DNA of 16,024 bases from Solirubrobacteraceae bacterium (GTDB taxonomy: Bacteria > Actinomycetota > Thermoleophilia > Solirubrobacterales > Solirubrobacteraceae), in NCBI GenBank assembly GCA_016462625.1, contig JAEMSV010000083.1:1-16024 (forward strand), in the 5' to 3' direction. A program made the translations under genes and the position numbers. Below, piece by piece: positions 1 through 7,161 of this stretch; within the stretch, counting starts at the first letter, position 1; the number at the start of each line of letters is the position of its first letter. Below the pieces are notes generated by a model. The model did no database searches and was not told the DNA's origin. It worked only from the letters and a program-made list of their open reading frames with translations.

Positions 1-1480
1 GCAGCTCGGGGCGCAGCGTCTTCTCGTAGTCCTCGACGTTGACGACCATCCCGCCGGGAACGCGTTCTCCCGTGTCGGGGTCGACCTCGGCGCGGCTCGT
101 CGGCCACTTCAGCCAGCGGTCCCCGGTGGAGGTCCGGGCCGACGGCAGCCCGATGTCCTGCGCCCAGGAGCCGGGCAGGAACGGCTCGACCACGAGCTTG
201 CGTCCCGCCGGCACGTTACGCACCAGCCACTCCCGCGCCGCGGTGCGGGTGTCCTCCCGGGAGAGCACGCGGTCGACGTGCACGGACATCAGGACGCCCT
301 GGAACAGCATTAGCCCGCCCAGCGCCACCGCGACCGCCCAGCGCAGGTCCGGACGCCGCTTCGACACGGCCTGCACCGCCCACGCGACACCCGCGGCGCC
401 GAGCAGGCACAGGAACGGCAGGATCGGCATGAGCCAGCGGCCGAAGAACCGCTCCTGCAGGCCCATGAAGGCGATGAACAGCACCGGTGAGGGCACGAGC
501 AGCCACAGCGCCGGGCGGTCGCGCACGGCCAGCGCGCCGGCGCCGACCACCGCCGCTGCCAACGGGATCCACCCCAGCCCCCAGGTGAGGGCCCAGGCGT
601 AGTGCAGCCACCCGTTGGTCTGGGTCAGGCCGAGCTTGCCGGCGGCGTCGCCCGAGGCGTCGGACTGGTGGGTGACGCCCTCCCAGAACGTGCTCGCATC
701 GAGCAGCGCGTAGGGGTTCGCGACGAGGAACCCCGCCACCGCCGCGAGGCCGGCGAGGCCGAGCCCGCGCAGGAGCGCCGAACGCTGGGCGCGATCGTCG
801 ACCAGCCGGACTCCGAACGCCGCGAGGATCGCGACGAGCACGATCCCGCCGGTGTACTTCGTCGCACAGGCCAGCCCAAGGCCGGCGCCCGCGATCAGCC
901 AGTCCCGGCGGGCGGGCGGGCTTCCGAGTCTCAGGATGCCCGCCGCGCCGGCGAGCGCGAGCGCCACCGGGGCCAGCGTCGGCGCGTCGTTGAGCGCCTG
1001 GTGGCTGTAGAAGACCGGCAGGAACGCCACCGCGAGCAGCCCGCCCGCGAGCAGCCCCGCAGCGCGGCCGAACAGCCGGTTGCCGGCCCACACGAGCAGG
1101 CCGACGGCCGCCGTGCTCAGGACGGCGGCGGTCAGGCGCGCGGCGATCCAGACGGGCTCGGGGTCGGTCGAGAACGCCTCGCTGACGCCCTCCCGCCCGC
1201 CGAACCAGATCGCGAAGACGATGTGCAGGGCGTACGTGAACGCCGGCGGGTTGACGAAGTACCGCGGGTTCAGGTCATGCCCGAACATCCCGATCGCCCG
1301 GGGCACGAAGTGGGCGTTCTCGTCGGCGTTGTACGCCCAGGGCATGCCATGGCGGACGCCCCAGACGCGCAGGACGAACGCGACCGCCAGCAGCAGCCCG
1401 ACCGCGAGCGCGAACCAGTGGCGGGCGAGGAACCCGCGGGCGCTCAACGCCGATCCCGCAGCGGGATCAGCAACGGACAT
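1..1480 (-). CDS. Membrane glycosyltransferase, GT39/ArnT-PMT-like (3' end cut by window edge)
   Basis: Translating the minus strand from ATG at 1480 gives 493 uninterrupted residues running off the left edge, so the C-terminus is missing. The protein is rich in hydrophobic segments (roughly residues 22-40, 115-135, 140-160, 170-184, 195-222, 236-255). The first extracytoplasmic loop carries NADENAHF (Asp53-Glu54), the acidic pair typical of GT-C enzymes of the PMT/ArnT type. A second loop has SHQALNDAP and a later segment reads ATKYTGG, both in keeping with that family. Family knowledge: such enzymes transfer a sugar from a polyprenyl-phosphate donor to an acceptor outside the membrane. Acceptor and sugar are unknown here. 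The ATG lies inside the end of the upstream gene (14-base overlap with its stop), implying translational coupling. Other open frames in this stretch have arginine/proline-rich shadow composition. Confidence 0.85.
   Translation of the reverse strand, partial: MSVADPAAGSALSARGFLARHWFALAVGLLLAVAFVLRVWGVRHGMPWAYNADENAHFVPRAIGMFGHDLNPRYFVNPPAFTYALHIVFAIWFGGREGVSEAFSTDPEPVWIAARLTAAVLSTAAVGLLVWAGNRLFGRAAGLLAGGLLAVAFLPVFYSHQALNDAPTLAPVALALAGAAGILRLGSPPARRDWLIAGAGLGLACATKYTGGIVLVAILAAFGVRLVDDRAQRSALLRGLGLAGLAAVAGFLVANPYALLDASTFWEGVTHQSDASGDAAGKLGLTQTNGWLHYAWALTWGLGWIPLAAAVVGAGALAVRDRPALWLLVPSPVLFIAFMGLQERFFGRWLMPILPFLCLLGAAGVAWAVQAVSKRRPDLRWAVAVALGGLMLFQGVLMSVHVDRVLSREDTRTAAREWLVRNVPAGRKLVVEPFLPGSWAQDIGLPSARTSTGDRWLKWPTSRAEVDPDTGERVPGGMVVNVEDYEKTLRPEL
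1452..1468. repeat. Perfect 17-base palindrome at a gene overlap
   Basis: The bases GATCCCGC-A-GCGGGATC form a perfect inverted repeat with 8-base arms around one central base. In RNA it would fold as a 7-bp stem with a 3-base loop. It touches the stop codon of the upstream membrane protein (1467-1469) and lies within codons 5-10 of the downstream glycosyltransferase (Asp-Pro-Ala-Ala-Gly-Ser). No T-tract follows on either strand, so a classical terminator is unlikely. It may affect coupling between the two genes or be chance in GC-rich coding DNA. Confidence 0.5.
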
Positions 1481-2957
1481 ATGCGGCGTAGTACTGGCTC
1501 ACCGCGACGCGCTCGAAGCCCGGCGGCGGCAGGTTCGTTCCGGGCCGGTCCCGGTCGTTGACGAGCAGCTGGTTGAACAGCGCCGCCCGGCCGTGGATGA
1601 GGATCGCGACGCCCCTCTCGGGCTCCGGCGCGTCCGGATCGGCCCGGGCGATGACCTGGTCCTCGGGAAGGTTGAGATCCCAGCGGACGTCGGGCAGCAG
1701 CTTGTGGTTCGGAACGAAGACCGGGCCGCACTTCAGCGCTTCGCGGACCCGCTCGTTCGCGAGCACGGATTCGAGGGCCCGGTGCGAATCGCCGCGGAAC
1801 GTGAGCTCGTTCTCCAGCCGGTTGACGTTCACGCGGTCGACCGTGAACGCGACGCCGAACGCGACCAGGACGACCGCGCCGACCATCCAGATCCGGCGCA
1901 GCCAGCCCCGCTCGAGCATCGTCCAGCCGCCGATCGCGACGGCCGACATGAGCATGAGCATGAGCGACGCCACCAGCAGGTAGCGGTCGATGACCGACAG
2001 CCCGGCAGCCCCGACGGCGGCGAAGGTGCCGACGCCGGCGAGGAACAGCGCGAGCGGCCACTTCAGGCGGGTCGGGACGAGCGTGACGGCGATCGCGGTG
2101 CCGGCGATCGCACCCATCATCACGGGGAACTTGGCGAGCTTGCTCAGGTAGCCCCACAGCGCGCCGGGCACGGCCTCGAGCCCCTTGTTGCGCCCGAGCT
2201 CGTCGGCCAGCTCGCTGGTGTGGGTCTGCGAGAACAGCGGGTCGCCGGTGACGATGAAGTCCGTCAGTGCCCAGATGAAGGGCGCGGTCCAGACGAGGGC
2301 GGCGCCCCAGATCCGCACCTTCCACGTCGACTTGGGCAGCAGATAGAGCCAGTACAGACCGCCGAGCAGCCACGCCTCGGGCCGCAGGAGGCCGGCGAGG
2401 ACGAGCATCCCCAGCACCGGAAGGCCGCGCCGGGGGCGGCGCACCTCCATGACCGCGGCCCAGATGACGAGGGCCAGGTAGGCGGGATCGATGTAGCCGC
2501 GGACGGCGTAGAAGGGGAAGTCGAAGCGCGTAAGCAGCAGCAGCGCCGCGAGCAGGCCGACCAGCGGCGTGAAGAGCTCCTTGCCCAGCGTGTAGAGCCC
2601 GCAGACCAACCAGACGAACGTCGCGATGCAGAGTGCCGTCCACATCCGATCGCCGCCCTCGCCGAAGATCGAGAGCGCCGCGCCGACCGCGATCGCCAGT
2701 GGATGTTCCGTCGGCGCCCGGTAGGCATCGAACGACATCGTGGTGCCGTCCAGCAGCTCGCGACCCCAGACCAGCGAGTAGATCGAGTCGTAGTTCGGCC
2801 AGGTCGGATAGGCGAAATACCCGACGACGCCGACCAGGATCAGCAGCGCGAGACCGACCCATTCGAGGGTGCGCAGGGGCAGCCGACCGAGGCGCGCAGG
2901 CGGCTCGGCAGGGGCATCTGACCCGGTCTGGGTCGGGGAGAGCGTCACGCCCGACAT
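1467..2957 (-). CDS. Polytopic membrane protein, GT-C glycosyltransferase-like
   Basis: This 496-residue protein starts with a polar cytoplasmic tail (1-30), then a membrane segment (about 32-52). A loop follows with PNYDSIYSLVWGRELLDG (Asp57) and RAPTEHPL (His85), then many further hydrophobic helices up to about residue 375. The loop Asp followed by a His-Pro motif, and the later GYIDPAYLAL (Asp157), resemble the first loops of GT39/GT83-type enzymes, though the usual Asp-Glu pair is not obvious. The last ~115 residues are largely soluble and probably extracytoplasmic. Role inferred: transfer of a sugar from a lipid-linked donor on the outer membrane face, or a related non-catalytic membrane role. 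It overlaps the next glycosyltransferase by 14 bases and diverges from the GT2 operon across only 32 bases. Start ATG at 2957 is the natural choice, although no good ribosome site sits close to it. Confidence 0.8.
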   Translation of the reverse strand: MSGVTLSPTQTGSDAPAEPPARLGRLPLRTLEWVGLALLILVGVVGYFAYPTWPNYDSIYSLVWGRELLDGTTMSFDAYRAPTEHPLAIAVGAALSIFGEGGDRMWTALCIATFVWLVCGLYTLGKELFTPLVGLLAALLLLTRFDFPFYAVRGYIDPAYLALVIWAAVMEVRRPRRGLPVLGMLVLAGLLRPEAWLLGGLYWLYLLPKSTWKVRIWGAALVWTAPFIWALTDFIVTGDPLFSQTHTSELADELGRNKGLEAVPGALWGYLSKLAKFPVMMGAIAGTAIAVTLVPTRLKWPLALFLAGVGTFAAVGAAGLSVIDRYLLVASLMLMLMSAVAIGGWTMLERGWLRRIWMVGAVVLVAFGVAFTVDRVNVNRLENELTFRGDSHRALESVLANERVREALKCGPVFVPNHKLLPDVRWDLNLPEDQVIARADPDAPEPERGVAILIHGRAALFNQLLVNDRDRPGTNLPPPGFERVAVSQYYAAYVRC

Positions 2958-2965
2958 CGCACCAC

Positions 2966-2971
2966 TAGGAT
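2966..2971 (+). promoter_or_regulatory. Candidate -10 element for the GT2 operon
   Basis: TAGGAT fits the actinobacterial TANNNT -10 pattern and lies in the 32-base gap between two divergent genes, the most A/T-rich spot nearby. Transcription would begin near 2978, leaving a leader of about 12 bases before the ATG at 2990. No purine-rich ribosome site is visible in that leader. I see no convincing -35 element, so this is tentative. Confidence 0.35.
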
Positions 2972-2989
2972 TACAGCCCCTCTTTCGTC

Positions 2990-4051
2990 ATGAAGCTCAT
3001 CATCCAGATCCCCTGCTTCAACGAGGAGACCACGCTTCCGGTGACGCTCGCCGACCTTCCTCGGGAAGTCGCGGGCTTTGACACGGTTGAGTGGCTCGTC
3101 ATTGATGACGGTTCCGTTGATCGGACCGTTGAGGTCGCCCGCGCCCACGGGGTCGACCACATCGTCAGGCTCACAAACAACAAGGGCCTAGCCGCCGGCT
3201 TCCAAGCCGGTCTCGACGCGTGCCTAAAGCTCGGCGCCGACGTCATCGTCAACACCGACGCGGACAACCAGTACGACGCCTCGTACATCCCCGCGCTCGT
3301 CACGCCGATCCTGGAAGGCAACGCCGACATGGTCGTCGGCGATCGCCAGATCATGGAGATCGAGCACTTCTCGCCGCTGAAGAAGATGCTGCAGCGGCTC
3401 GGTTCGTGGGTCGTCCGCCAGGCGTCGAACACCGAGGTGCCCGACACGACCTCCGGCTTCCGCGCCTACAACCGCGAGGCCGCGATCCAGATGGCGGTCG
3501 TCTCGAAGTTCACCTACACGCTCGAGACAATCATCCAGGCGGGCAAGCTGCTCGTCGCCACCGCGCACGTCCCCGTTCGCACCAACGACAAGCTGCGCGA
3601 GTCGCGGCTGTTCCCGTCGATGTGGGCCTACGTGCGGCGCAACAGCGTCTCGATCTTCCGGATCTACACCCAGTACGAGCCGCTGAAGGTCTTCATGACC
3701 CTCGCGTCCGTCATCGGCGTGGTCGCGCTGATCGTCTGGATCCGGTTCTTCTACTTCTACGCCGTCGAGGGCGAGGGCGCGGGCCATGTCCAGTCGCTGA
3801 TCCTCGGCGCCGTGCTGTTCAACGCATCCGTCGTCCTGGGCGCCATCGGCATCCTCGGCGACCTGCTCTCGAGCCAGCGCACGATGATCCAGCGGATCTT
3901 CGAGCGTGTCCGCCGCGTCGAGCTCCAGCTCGGCGTCCAGCCGTCGCATTACGAGCCCGGCGCCCACGAGACCGGCCACCGCCCGACGACCGGCGCGGGC
4001 GCCGGCGGCGCGACCGGCAAGACCGAAGAGCGCGAGGCCATCAAGCTATGA
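2990..4051 (+). CDS. GT2 glycosyltransferase, polyprenyl-phosphate sugar synthase-like
   Basis: This 353-residue protein has an N-terminal GT-A domain (about 1-225) that opens with IPCFNEE. It shows the nucleotide-binding VIDDGS (Asp39-Asp40) and the metal-binding NTDADNQYD (Asp90-Ala-Asp92), followed by TTSGFRAYNR (153-162). Two membrane helices follow (about 233-253 and 268-292), then a Gly/Ala/Thr-rich tail. This GT2-plus-two-helices layout is that of DPM1/GtrB-like enzymes, which move a sugar from a nucleotide donor to polyprenyl phosphate at the inner leaflet. The product could feed the GT-C enzymes encoded divergently. The stop overlaps the methyltransferase start as ATGA, so it heads a coupled operon. 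Codons 16-79 use A/T third positions far more often than the rest of the gene. The sugar is unknown. Confidence 0.92.
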   Translation: MKLIIQIPCFNEETTLPVTLADLPREVAGFDTVEWLVIDDGSVDRTVEVARAHGVDHIVRLTNNKGLAAGFQAGLDACLKLGADVIVNTDADNQYDASYIPALVTPILEGNADMVVGDRQIMEIEHFSPLKKMLQRLGSWVVRQASNTEVPDTTSGFRAYNREAAIQMAVVSKFTYTLETIIQAGKLLVATAHVPVRTNDKLRESRLFPSMWAYVRRNSVSIFRIYTQYEPLKVFMTLASVIGVVALIVWIRFFYFYAVEGEGAGHVQSLILGAVLFNASVVLGAIGILGDLLSSQRTMIQRIFERVRRVELQLGVQPSHYEPGAHETGHRPTTGAGAGGATGKTEEREAIKL

Positions 4052-4677
4052 GTCCCACCGTCACCGTCGATGCCGAAGGCACCGTCACCGGCAACACGTA
4101 CGACAAGTACAACACGACCAACCCGGTGGCCAAGCGGCTGCAGGCCGGCTTCGAGAAGAACCTCGAGGAGCTGTTCGCGCTGGCCGCCCCGCAGTCGCTG
4201 CTGGACGTCGGCTGCGGCGAAGCCCACCACACGCACCAGTGGGCGCAGCAGCTCGGCGACAAGCGCGTCGTCGGCATCGATCTCGACGATCCGCTGCTGA
4301 AGTCCTTCTGGGAGGAGCGCACCGCGCCCAACCTCGAGTACAAGATCCTGAAGGCCGAGAACATGCCGTTCGAGGACGACGAGTTCGACGTCGCGACGGC
4401 CATCGAGGTCCTCGAGCACGTGCCGGACCCCGCCCACACGGTCGCGGAGATGGCCCGTGTCGCGTCGCGGCACCTGCTGGTCTCGGTCCCACGCGAGCCC
4501 ATGTGGCGCATGCTGAACATGGCCCGGGGCGCGTACTGGAAGGACCTGGGCAACACGCCCGGGCACCTCAACCACTGGTCGAAGCGCTCGTTCGTGCAGC
4601 TGCTGAGCCAGCACGGCGAGGTCGTCGAGGCACGGTCGCCGTTCCCTTGGACCATGCTCCTCGTGCGGCTTGGCTGA
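4048..4677 (+). CDS. Class I SAM-dependent methyltransferase
   Basis: This 209-residue protein has a Rossmann-type methyltransferase core. Motif I is LLDVGCGE (51-58), the acidic ribose-binding region is VVGIDLDDP (74-82), and AENMPFEDDEFDVATAIEVL (103-122) followed by EHV is the usual Methyltransf_11 motif II/III region. There is no signal peptide or membrane helix, so it should be cytoplasmic. The ATG at 4048 overlaps the GT2 stop (ATGA) and its own end overlaps the flippase start by 8 bases, so it is the middle gene of a coupled operon. Given these partners, a sugar, a lipid carrier or a glycan end is the likely methyl acceptor, but the sequence does not show which. A longer reading of this frame from further upstream would be antisense-like nonsense across the GT2 gene and is not supported. 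Confidence 0.9.
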   Translation: MSPTVTVDAEGTVTGNTYDKYNTTNPVAKRLQAGFEKNLEELFALAAPQSLLDVGCGEAHHTHQWAQQLGDKRVVGIDLDDPLLKSFWEERTAPNLEYKILKAENMPFEDDEFDVATAIEVLEHVPDPAHTVAEMARVASRHLLVSVPREPMWRMLNMARGAYWKDLGNTPGHLNHWSKRSFVQLLSQHGEVVEARSPFPWTMLLVRLG

Positions 4678-5965
4678 CGAAGAGCCTGAGGCGTCCACCT
4701 CTGGCCGCGGGTACGGGGCCGGAGCGAAGATCCTCTCCGTCGGCATCGCGCTGACGGGCGTCGTCACCTTCGCCTACTTCTCGCTGGCCTCCCACGGGCT
4801 GACCGAGGACGAGTACTCGCGGATCAGCCTGCTGTGGTCGGTCCTGTTCGTGGTCGTCACGGTGCTCTACCGGCCGATCGAGCAGCTGCTGTCGCGGACG
4901 ATCGCCGAGCGCCGCGCGCTGGGGCACAGCTCGCACTCCCTCCGGGAGCCGTTCCTCATCCAGATGGGGTTCGCGTTCGTGTTCCTCGTCTTCGCGCTGG
5001 CGCTCCGCGGGCCGATCGAGGACGACCTGCTCGACGGCTCGTCCTCGCTGTACTGGATCCTCATCACCGCGGTCATCGCCTACGCGGCGTCGTACTTCGC
5101 GCGGGGCTGGCTGGCCGGGCACCAGCGGTTCGAGCTCTACGGCGGCCTCGTCTTCCTCGAGGCCACGACCCGGGTGCTGTTCGCGCTGGCCGTCGTGCTG
5201 GGGCTCGCATCAGGTCAGACGGCGGTCGCGATCGGCATGGTCGCCGCCCCGTGCGTGTCGCTGATCGTCGTGCCGCTGGCCTTCAGCCGGCAGGACCCGC
5301 CGGCGAACGAGCTGGAGGTCCAGGACGCCGAGGGTGGGATCTCGATGCGGCACGGCGTGGGCTTCGCCGCGGCGGTGTTCGTCGTGATGCTCGCCGAGCA
5401 GACGCTGATCAACGGCGCGGTGATCAGCGTCGACCTCACGCAGGACGACGCGGCGCTCGCGGGCATCGTCTTCTCCATCCTGCTCATCGCCCGGGCGCCG
5501 CTGCAGCTCTTCCAGGCGATCCAGGGCTCGCTGCTCCCCCACCTCGCCGGTCTGAACGCCACCGAAGACGGCGGGGAGTTCTCGAAGGCGATCCGGATTA
5601 CGGTGCTCGCGATCGCGGCATTCGCGGCGGCCTGCGCCATCGGGCTGTTCGCGATCGGCCCGTGGGTCATGGACCTGCTCTTCGACCTGAGCTACGACTG
5701 GGGCCGGGTCGGCCTCGGCATCGTCGCGATCGGCATGGGCCTGCACCTCGCGGCCGGGACCCTCAACCAGGCGGCGCTCGCGCGCGGTCACGCCCGTGCG
5801 GCGGCGATCGCGTGGGCGATCGTCGGCGTGGTGTTCCTCGCCTGGATGTTCGCCCCGATCGTCGACGACCAGGTGTTGCGCGCCGAGCTGGGCTATGCGC
5901 TGGCGGCCGCGCTCCTGTGCGCAGCGCTGACCGCCGTGTACCGCATGCGTCCGTCAGCTGACTGA
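4670..5965 (+). CDS. MOP-superfamily polysaccharide/lipid-linked glycan flippase
   Basis: This 431-residue integral membrane protein has a short charged N-terminal tail and about twelve hydrophobic segments. Features include ARGWLAGHQRFELYGGLVFL in the middle, as in Wzx-like members of the polysaccharide biosynthesis (MOP/MATE-like) family, and LLIARAPLQLFQAIQGSLLP, a segment common in these transporters. Family role: flipping lipid-linked saccharides to the outer leaflet. The start is TTG at 4670, 8 bases before the methyltransferase ends. No other start codon in this frame lies nearer, and the overlap points to reinitiation. Its stop overlaps the convergent tautomerase gene by 12 bases, so no terminator separates them. 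Its place at the end of a GT2-methyltransferase operon supports a surface-glycan role. The substrate is unknown. Confidence 0.85.
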   Translation: MADEEPEASTSGRGYGAGAKILSVGIALTGVVTFAYFSLASHGLTEDEYSRISLLWSVLFVVVTVLYRPIEQLLSRTIAERRALGHSSHSLREPFLIQMGFAFVFLVFALALRGPIEDDLLDGSSSLYWILITAVIAYAASYFARGWLAGHQRFELYGGLVFLEATTRVLFALAVVLGLASGQTAVAIGMVAAPCVSLIVVPLAFSRQDPPANELEVQDAEGGISMRHGVGFAAAVFVVMLAEQTLINGAVISVDLTQDDAALAGIVFSILLIARAPLQLFQAIQGSLLPHLAGLNATEDGGEFSKAIRITVLAIAAFAAACAIGLFAIGPWVMDLLFDLSYDWGRVGLGIVAIGMGLHLAAGTLNQAALARGHARAAAIAWAIVGVVFLAWMFAPIVDDQVLRAELGYALAAALLCAALTAVYRMRPSAD

Positions 5966-6409
5966 CGCAGCGTTGGCCTGCTCGCGCTCGGCCTTCGCGG
6001 CCTCGCGCAGCTGCTCGAAGCGGATGACCTGCCCGCCGGCGCCCCAGCTGCCCTCGGCCACCTCGTGCATCAGCACCCAGACGCGCAGAAGGTCCTGCTC
6101 GCCGAGACCGGCGGCCTCGCTGATGACCCGGGTCGCCTCGGCAACGAACTCCTCGCGGCGGCGGTCGGACAGCGCGCCGGCCGGCGTAGTGACGTCGACC
6201 TTGAAGATGGGCTCCGTCACGGGCTTTCCGGCGGTGAGGACGGCACCGGCCGGGAGCTCGTGCACGTAGGCCCACGTGACGTCGCGGAAGAACTGCGTGT
6301 CCGGAGCGCGCTCGGCGCGCAACAGTGCGGTGGTCAGGTCCTCGACGACCTGGGTGCGGGCCTCGGGCGAGAGGGCGCCTTCGGGATACGTCAGGGAGAA
6401 CGTGGGCAC
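5954..6409 (-). CDS. Tautomerase-superfamily protein (cis-CaaD-like fold)
   Basis: This 151-residue protein begins Met-Pro-Thr-Phe, so removal of Met would expose the catalytic-type Pro1 of the tautomerase superfamily. It looks like two fused beta-alpha-beta units: the first covers about 1-60, the second starts near PIFKVDVTT and ends near VWVLMHEVAEGSWGAGGQVI. The length and the second-half pattern resemble cis-3-chloroacrylic acid dehalogenase. By my recollected alignment, the His28 and Arg70/Arg73 used for dehalogenation are replaced here (Leu at 28, Thr-Thr-Pro-Ala-Gly at the Arg region), so that reaction is unlikely. The start is GTG at 6409, fixed by AGGAG at 6416-6420 with a 6-base spacer. 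The gene converges on the flippase with a 12-base overlap and diverges from the aldolase operon. The substrate is unknown. Confidence 0.85.
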   Translation of the reverse strand: MPTFSLTYPEGALSPEARTQVVEDLTTALLRAERAPDTQFFRDVTWAYVHELPAGAVLTAGKPVTEPIFKVDVTTPAGALSDRRREEFVAEATRVISEAAGLGEQDLLRVWVLMHEVAEGSWGAGGQVIRFEQLREAAKAEREQANAASVS

Positions 6410-6505
6410 GACGGGCTCCTGTTCGGGAGGGGACAGCGACTATGACGAGCACCATACATATTGCCGCGGGACCGGGCCAGACCCTCGCCGCATAGACTCG
6501 CCGGC
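6410..6505. promoter_or_regulatory. Divergent intergenic between tautomerase and sugar-aldolase operon
   Basis: This 96-base gap is the longest in the window and contains an unusually A/T-rich patch (about 6441-6462). On the minus strand TATGGT (6456 to 6451) could be a -10 for the tautomerase, giving a leader of about 35 bases that includes the AGGAG ribosome site. On the plus strand TAGACT (6493-6498) suits the aldolase operon. No clear -35 elements or operator palindromes are visible to me. Confidence 0.4.
6493..6498 (+). promoter_or_regulatory. Candidate -10 element implying a leaderless aldolase mRNA
   Basis: TAGACT matches TANNNT and ends 7 bases before the GTG at 6506. Transcription would then start at or next to the first base of the start codon. 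There is no ribosome-binding sequence in front of that GTG, which agrees with leaderless translation, a common mode in actinobacteria. Confidence 0.45.
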
Positions 6506-7156
6506 GTGTTGGAGAGAGAGCGGGAGGACGTGGCTGCCACGGCACGCCGGCTGGCGGCCGCGGGCCTCGTCTCTGGAACGAACGGGAACATCAGCGCGCG
6601 GGCCGGAGACCTGGTCGCCGTGTCCCCGACCGGCGGGCAGCTGGCATCGCTGGACCCCGACGACGTGACGGTCGTCGACATCGAGGGCGCGGTGAAGTTC
6701 GGGCCGCTCGCGCCGACGTCGGAGCTGTCGCTGCACCTCGGCGTCTATCGCCGCTACGGCGCGGGCGCGGTCATCCACACCCATGCGCCGATGGCGACCG
6801 CGCTGGCGTGCGTGCTCGACGAGGTCCCGCTGATCCACTACGAGATGCTCGGCCTCGGCGGCGCAGTGCGGGTGGCGCCGTACGCGACGTTCGGCACCGC
6901 CGAGCTGGCCGACGGCGTGCTCGACGCGCTGGACGGCAAGCTCGCGGCGCTCATGGCCAACCACGGGGCGGTCACGCACGGACCGGACATGGCGACGGCA
7001 CTCCGGGCGACACAGCTGCTCGAGTGGGCGTGCGGCGTGTACTGGCATGCCGCGCAGCTCGGCGAGCCGCGGGTCCTCGACGCGGCCGCGGTGACGGCCG
7101 TGGTCGAGCAGGTCACATCGACGGGCTACGGCGCGACGCGCGCTGCGGAGGACTGA
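6506..7156 (+). CDS. Class II aldolase, L-fuculose-phosphate aldolase-like
   Basis: Read from GTG at 6506, this is a 216-residue protein, almost the length of E. coli FucA (215). Motifs fit that family: SGTNGNIS (23-30) for phosphate binding, TSE with Glu73, the zinc pair HTHAP (His91, His93), ANHGA (His153), and APYATFGTAEL (124-134), close to FucA. Family reaction: zinc-dependent retro-aldol cleavage of a ketose 1-phosphate to dihydroxyacetone phosphate and an aldehyde. The exact sugar is not fixed, since FucA, RhaD and 5-deoxy-sugar aldolases share these residues. Earlier in-frame starts such as TTG at 6461 would add a Pro/Arg-rich extension not seen in the family and would place the candidate promoter inside the gene. 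The kinase gene follows after 5 bases. Confidence 0.88.
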   Translation: MLEREREDVAATARRLAAAGLVSGTNGNISARAGDLVAVSPTGGQLASLDPDDVTVVDIEGAVKFGPLAPTSELSLHLGVYRRYGAGAVIHTHAPMATALACVLDEVPLIHYEMLGLGGAVRVAPYATFGTAELADGVLDALDGKLAALMANHGAVTHGPDMATALRATQLLEWACGVYWHAAQLGEPRVLDAAAVTAVVEQVTSTGYGATRAAED

Positions 7157-7161
7157 TCTTG

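Noticed and set aside
216..1091. Minus-strand 291-codon frame that could be taken as the gene at the left edge
   Set aside because: It is Arg/Gly/Pro-rich without membrane segments. The overlapping frame from 1480 gives a coherent GT39-like membrane protein.
1080..2921. Open frame of 613 codons on the plus strand
   Set aside because: It is antisense to two good membrane-protein genes, is full of Arg/Asp/Glu/Gln/Pro with no hydrophobic or domain pattern, and is the usual byproduct of GC-rich codon bias.
3220..4047. Long N-terminal extension of the methyltransferase frame
   Set aside because: It overlaps the GT2 gene out of frame and reads as Arg-rich nonsense. The ATG at 4048 in the ATGA overlap is the natural start.
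5954..5968. Short palindrome-like sequence at the convergent flippase/tautomerase stops as a bidirectional terminator
   Set aside because: The repeat is only a few bases long, has no loop or T-tract, and is explained by the two overlapping stop codons.
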